The position numbers and the translations under genes were made by a program. A DNA stretch of 5,598 nt from Bacillota bacterium (GTDB lineage Bacteria > Bacillota > Clostridia > Peptostreptococcales > Anaerovoracaceae). Location: positions 1 through 5,598 of the forward strand of contig JAEEVI010000161.1 of assembly GCA_016287035.1 (NCBI GenBank), read 5' to 3'. The stretch's first letter is position 1, and each line of letters begins with the position of its first letter. The notes below the pieces were generated by a model, which saw nothing but the letters and a program-made list of their open reading frames with translations, was not told where the DNA came from and did not search any database. Below, piece by piece: positions 5,010 to 5,598 of this stretch.

Positions 5010-5598
5010 ATGAAGGACGCAAAGGAATATCTCGAAGATCTCCCGTTCTGGAAGGATCTGAGCCGGAGCGAGAAGGAGACCGTCGAAAGCAGCGCGTACG
5101 TAAAGAGCTACGGAAAGAAGCAGCACATACACAGCTGCTCGAAGAGCTGCCTGGGCATGATCCACGTCATACGCGGCAGGATCCGCGTCTACCTGCTCTC
5201 GGAGGAGGGGCGCGAGGTCACGCTGTACCACATAAACGCGGGGGAGAACTGCGTGCTGTCGTCCGGCTGCGTCATACGGCAGATAACGTTCGAGACGCAC
5301 ATGACGGCCGAGATCGACAGCGAGATCCTGATAATCGATTCCGGCGTGTTCGCGAAGCTGGTAGAGCAGAACGTGTACGTGAGGTGCTTTCAGTACGAGA
5401 CCATCAGCGACCGCTTTTCGTCCGTCGTCTGGGTTCTGCAGCAGGCGCTGTTCGCGCGTTTCGACAGGCGGTTGGCGGAGTTCCTGCTGTTCACGAGCGA
5501 CAAGAACGGCAGCGACGAGATAAGGATGACACAGGAAAATATCGCCGTGCACGTCAACTCCGCAAGGGAGGTCGTGGCGAGGATGCTGAAGCTCTTCG
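5010..5598 (+). CDS. Crp/Fnr-family transcriptional regulator, cut by the window end
   Basis: The visible 196 codons, starting from an ATG 5 nt after GGAGGAG, cover most of a protein whose family is usually about 220-230 residues long. Residues 8-115 form the cyclic-nucleotide-binding-like sensor barrel, with VIRGRIRVYLLSEEGREVTL at 53-72 and HINAGENCVLS at 74-84. A dimerisation helix spans about 118-150, followed by FDRRLAEFLL (151-160) and a winged helix-turn-helix from about 171. Its recognition helix, SAREVVARMLK (184-194), has Arg-Glu-x3-Arg like E. coli CRP (Arg180, Glu181, Arg185). The barrel lacks the intact cAMP-binding motif of CRP, so another signal is likely. Cys43, Cys47, Cys81, Cys87 and Cys126 are present; Cys47, Cys81 and Cys87 fall in positions I recall as common in this clostridial subgroup, which suggests redox, metal or Fe-S sensing, unproven. 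The gene has its own promoter. Its targets and end are not visible. Confidence 0.9.
   Translation, partial: MKDAKEYLEDLPFWKDLSRSEKETVESSAYVKSYGKKQHIHSCSKSCLGMIHVIRGRIRVYLLSEEGREVTLYHINAGENCVLSSGCVIRQITFETHMTAEIDSEILIIDSGVFAKLVEQNVYVRCFQYETISDRFSSVVWVLQQALFARFDRRLAEFLLFTSDKNGSDEIRMTQENIAVHVNSAREVVARMLKLF

Noticed and set aside
4947..5552. Minus-strand open frame opposite the Crp/Fnr gene (201 codons)
   Set aside because: The plus strand encodes an unmistakable Crp/Fnr regulator with ribosome binding site and promoter. The reverse frame shows no family features.

Overview
This is a GC-rich (roughly 60% by eye) bacterial chromosomal window with every gene on the + strand and very short intergenic gaps. 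The codon style (many ATA and AGG codons despite high GC), the rpsF-ssb-rpsR order, the strong AGGAGG-type ribosome binding sites and a Crp/Fnr regulator of the type common in anaerobic Clostridia suggest a high-GC member of the Bacillota (class Clostridia). This placement is inference; no rRNA or lineage-specific marker is present.

Region 1 (2-1745) is a two-gene transport unit: a small two-helix membrane protein of the YhdT/DUF997 family, followed one base later by a sodium:solute symporter of the PanF type. The pair probably imports pantothenate, the coenzyme A precursor. The symporter's Shine-Dalgarno sequence lies inside the codons of the small protein's acidic tail, so their translation is probably coupled. 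Region 2 (1808-3667) is a 619-residue predicted lipoprotein with a clear lipobox, a Pro/Ala-rich linker and a large acidic, beta-rich ectodomain that I cannot assign to a named family. It is the least understood gene here. No terminator is visible before or after it.

Region 3 (3699-4925) is the classic rpsF-ssb-rpsR operon: ribosomal protein S6, single-stranded DNA-binding protein and ribosomal protein S18. It has a good sigma-A-type promoter (TTGCTT-17-TATACT), a structured leader of about 74 nt that could sequester the rpsF ribosome binding site, and a strong intrinsic terminator with an 11-bp stem. S6 and S18 bind each other on the 30S platform and are known in other bacteria to regulate this operon through the rpsF leader, so the leader fold deserves attention. 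Region 4 (4924-5598) begins with an extended -10 promoter tucked against the operon terminator, then a GC-rich inverted repeat in the leader, then a Crp/Fnr-family regulator rich in cysteines and cut off by the window end inside its DNA-binding domain.

Most of the window is conserved housekeeping sequence. I see no mobile element, CRISPR array, tRNA, rRNA or defence system. The points most worth following are the unassigned lipoprotein, the rpsF leader fold, and the cysteine pattern and compact control region of the Crp/Fnr gene.
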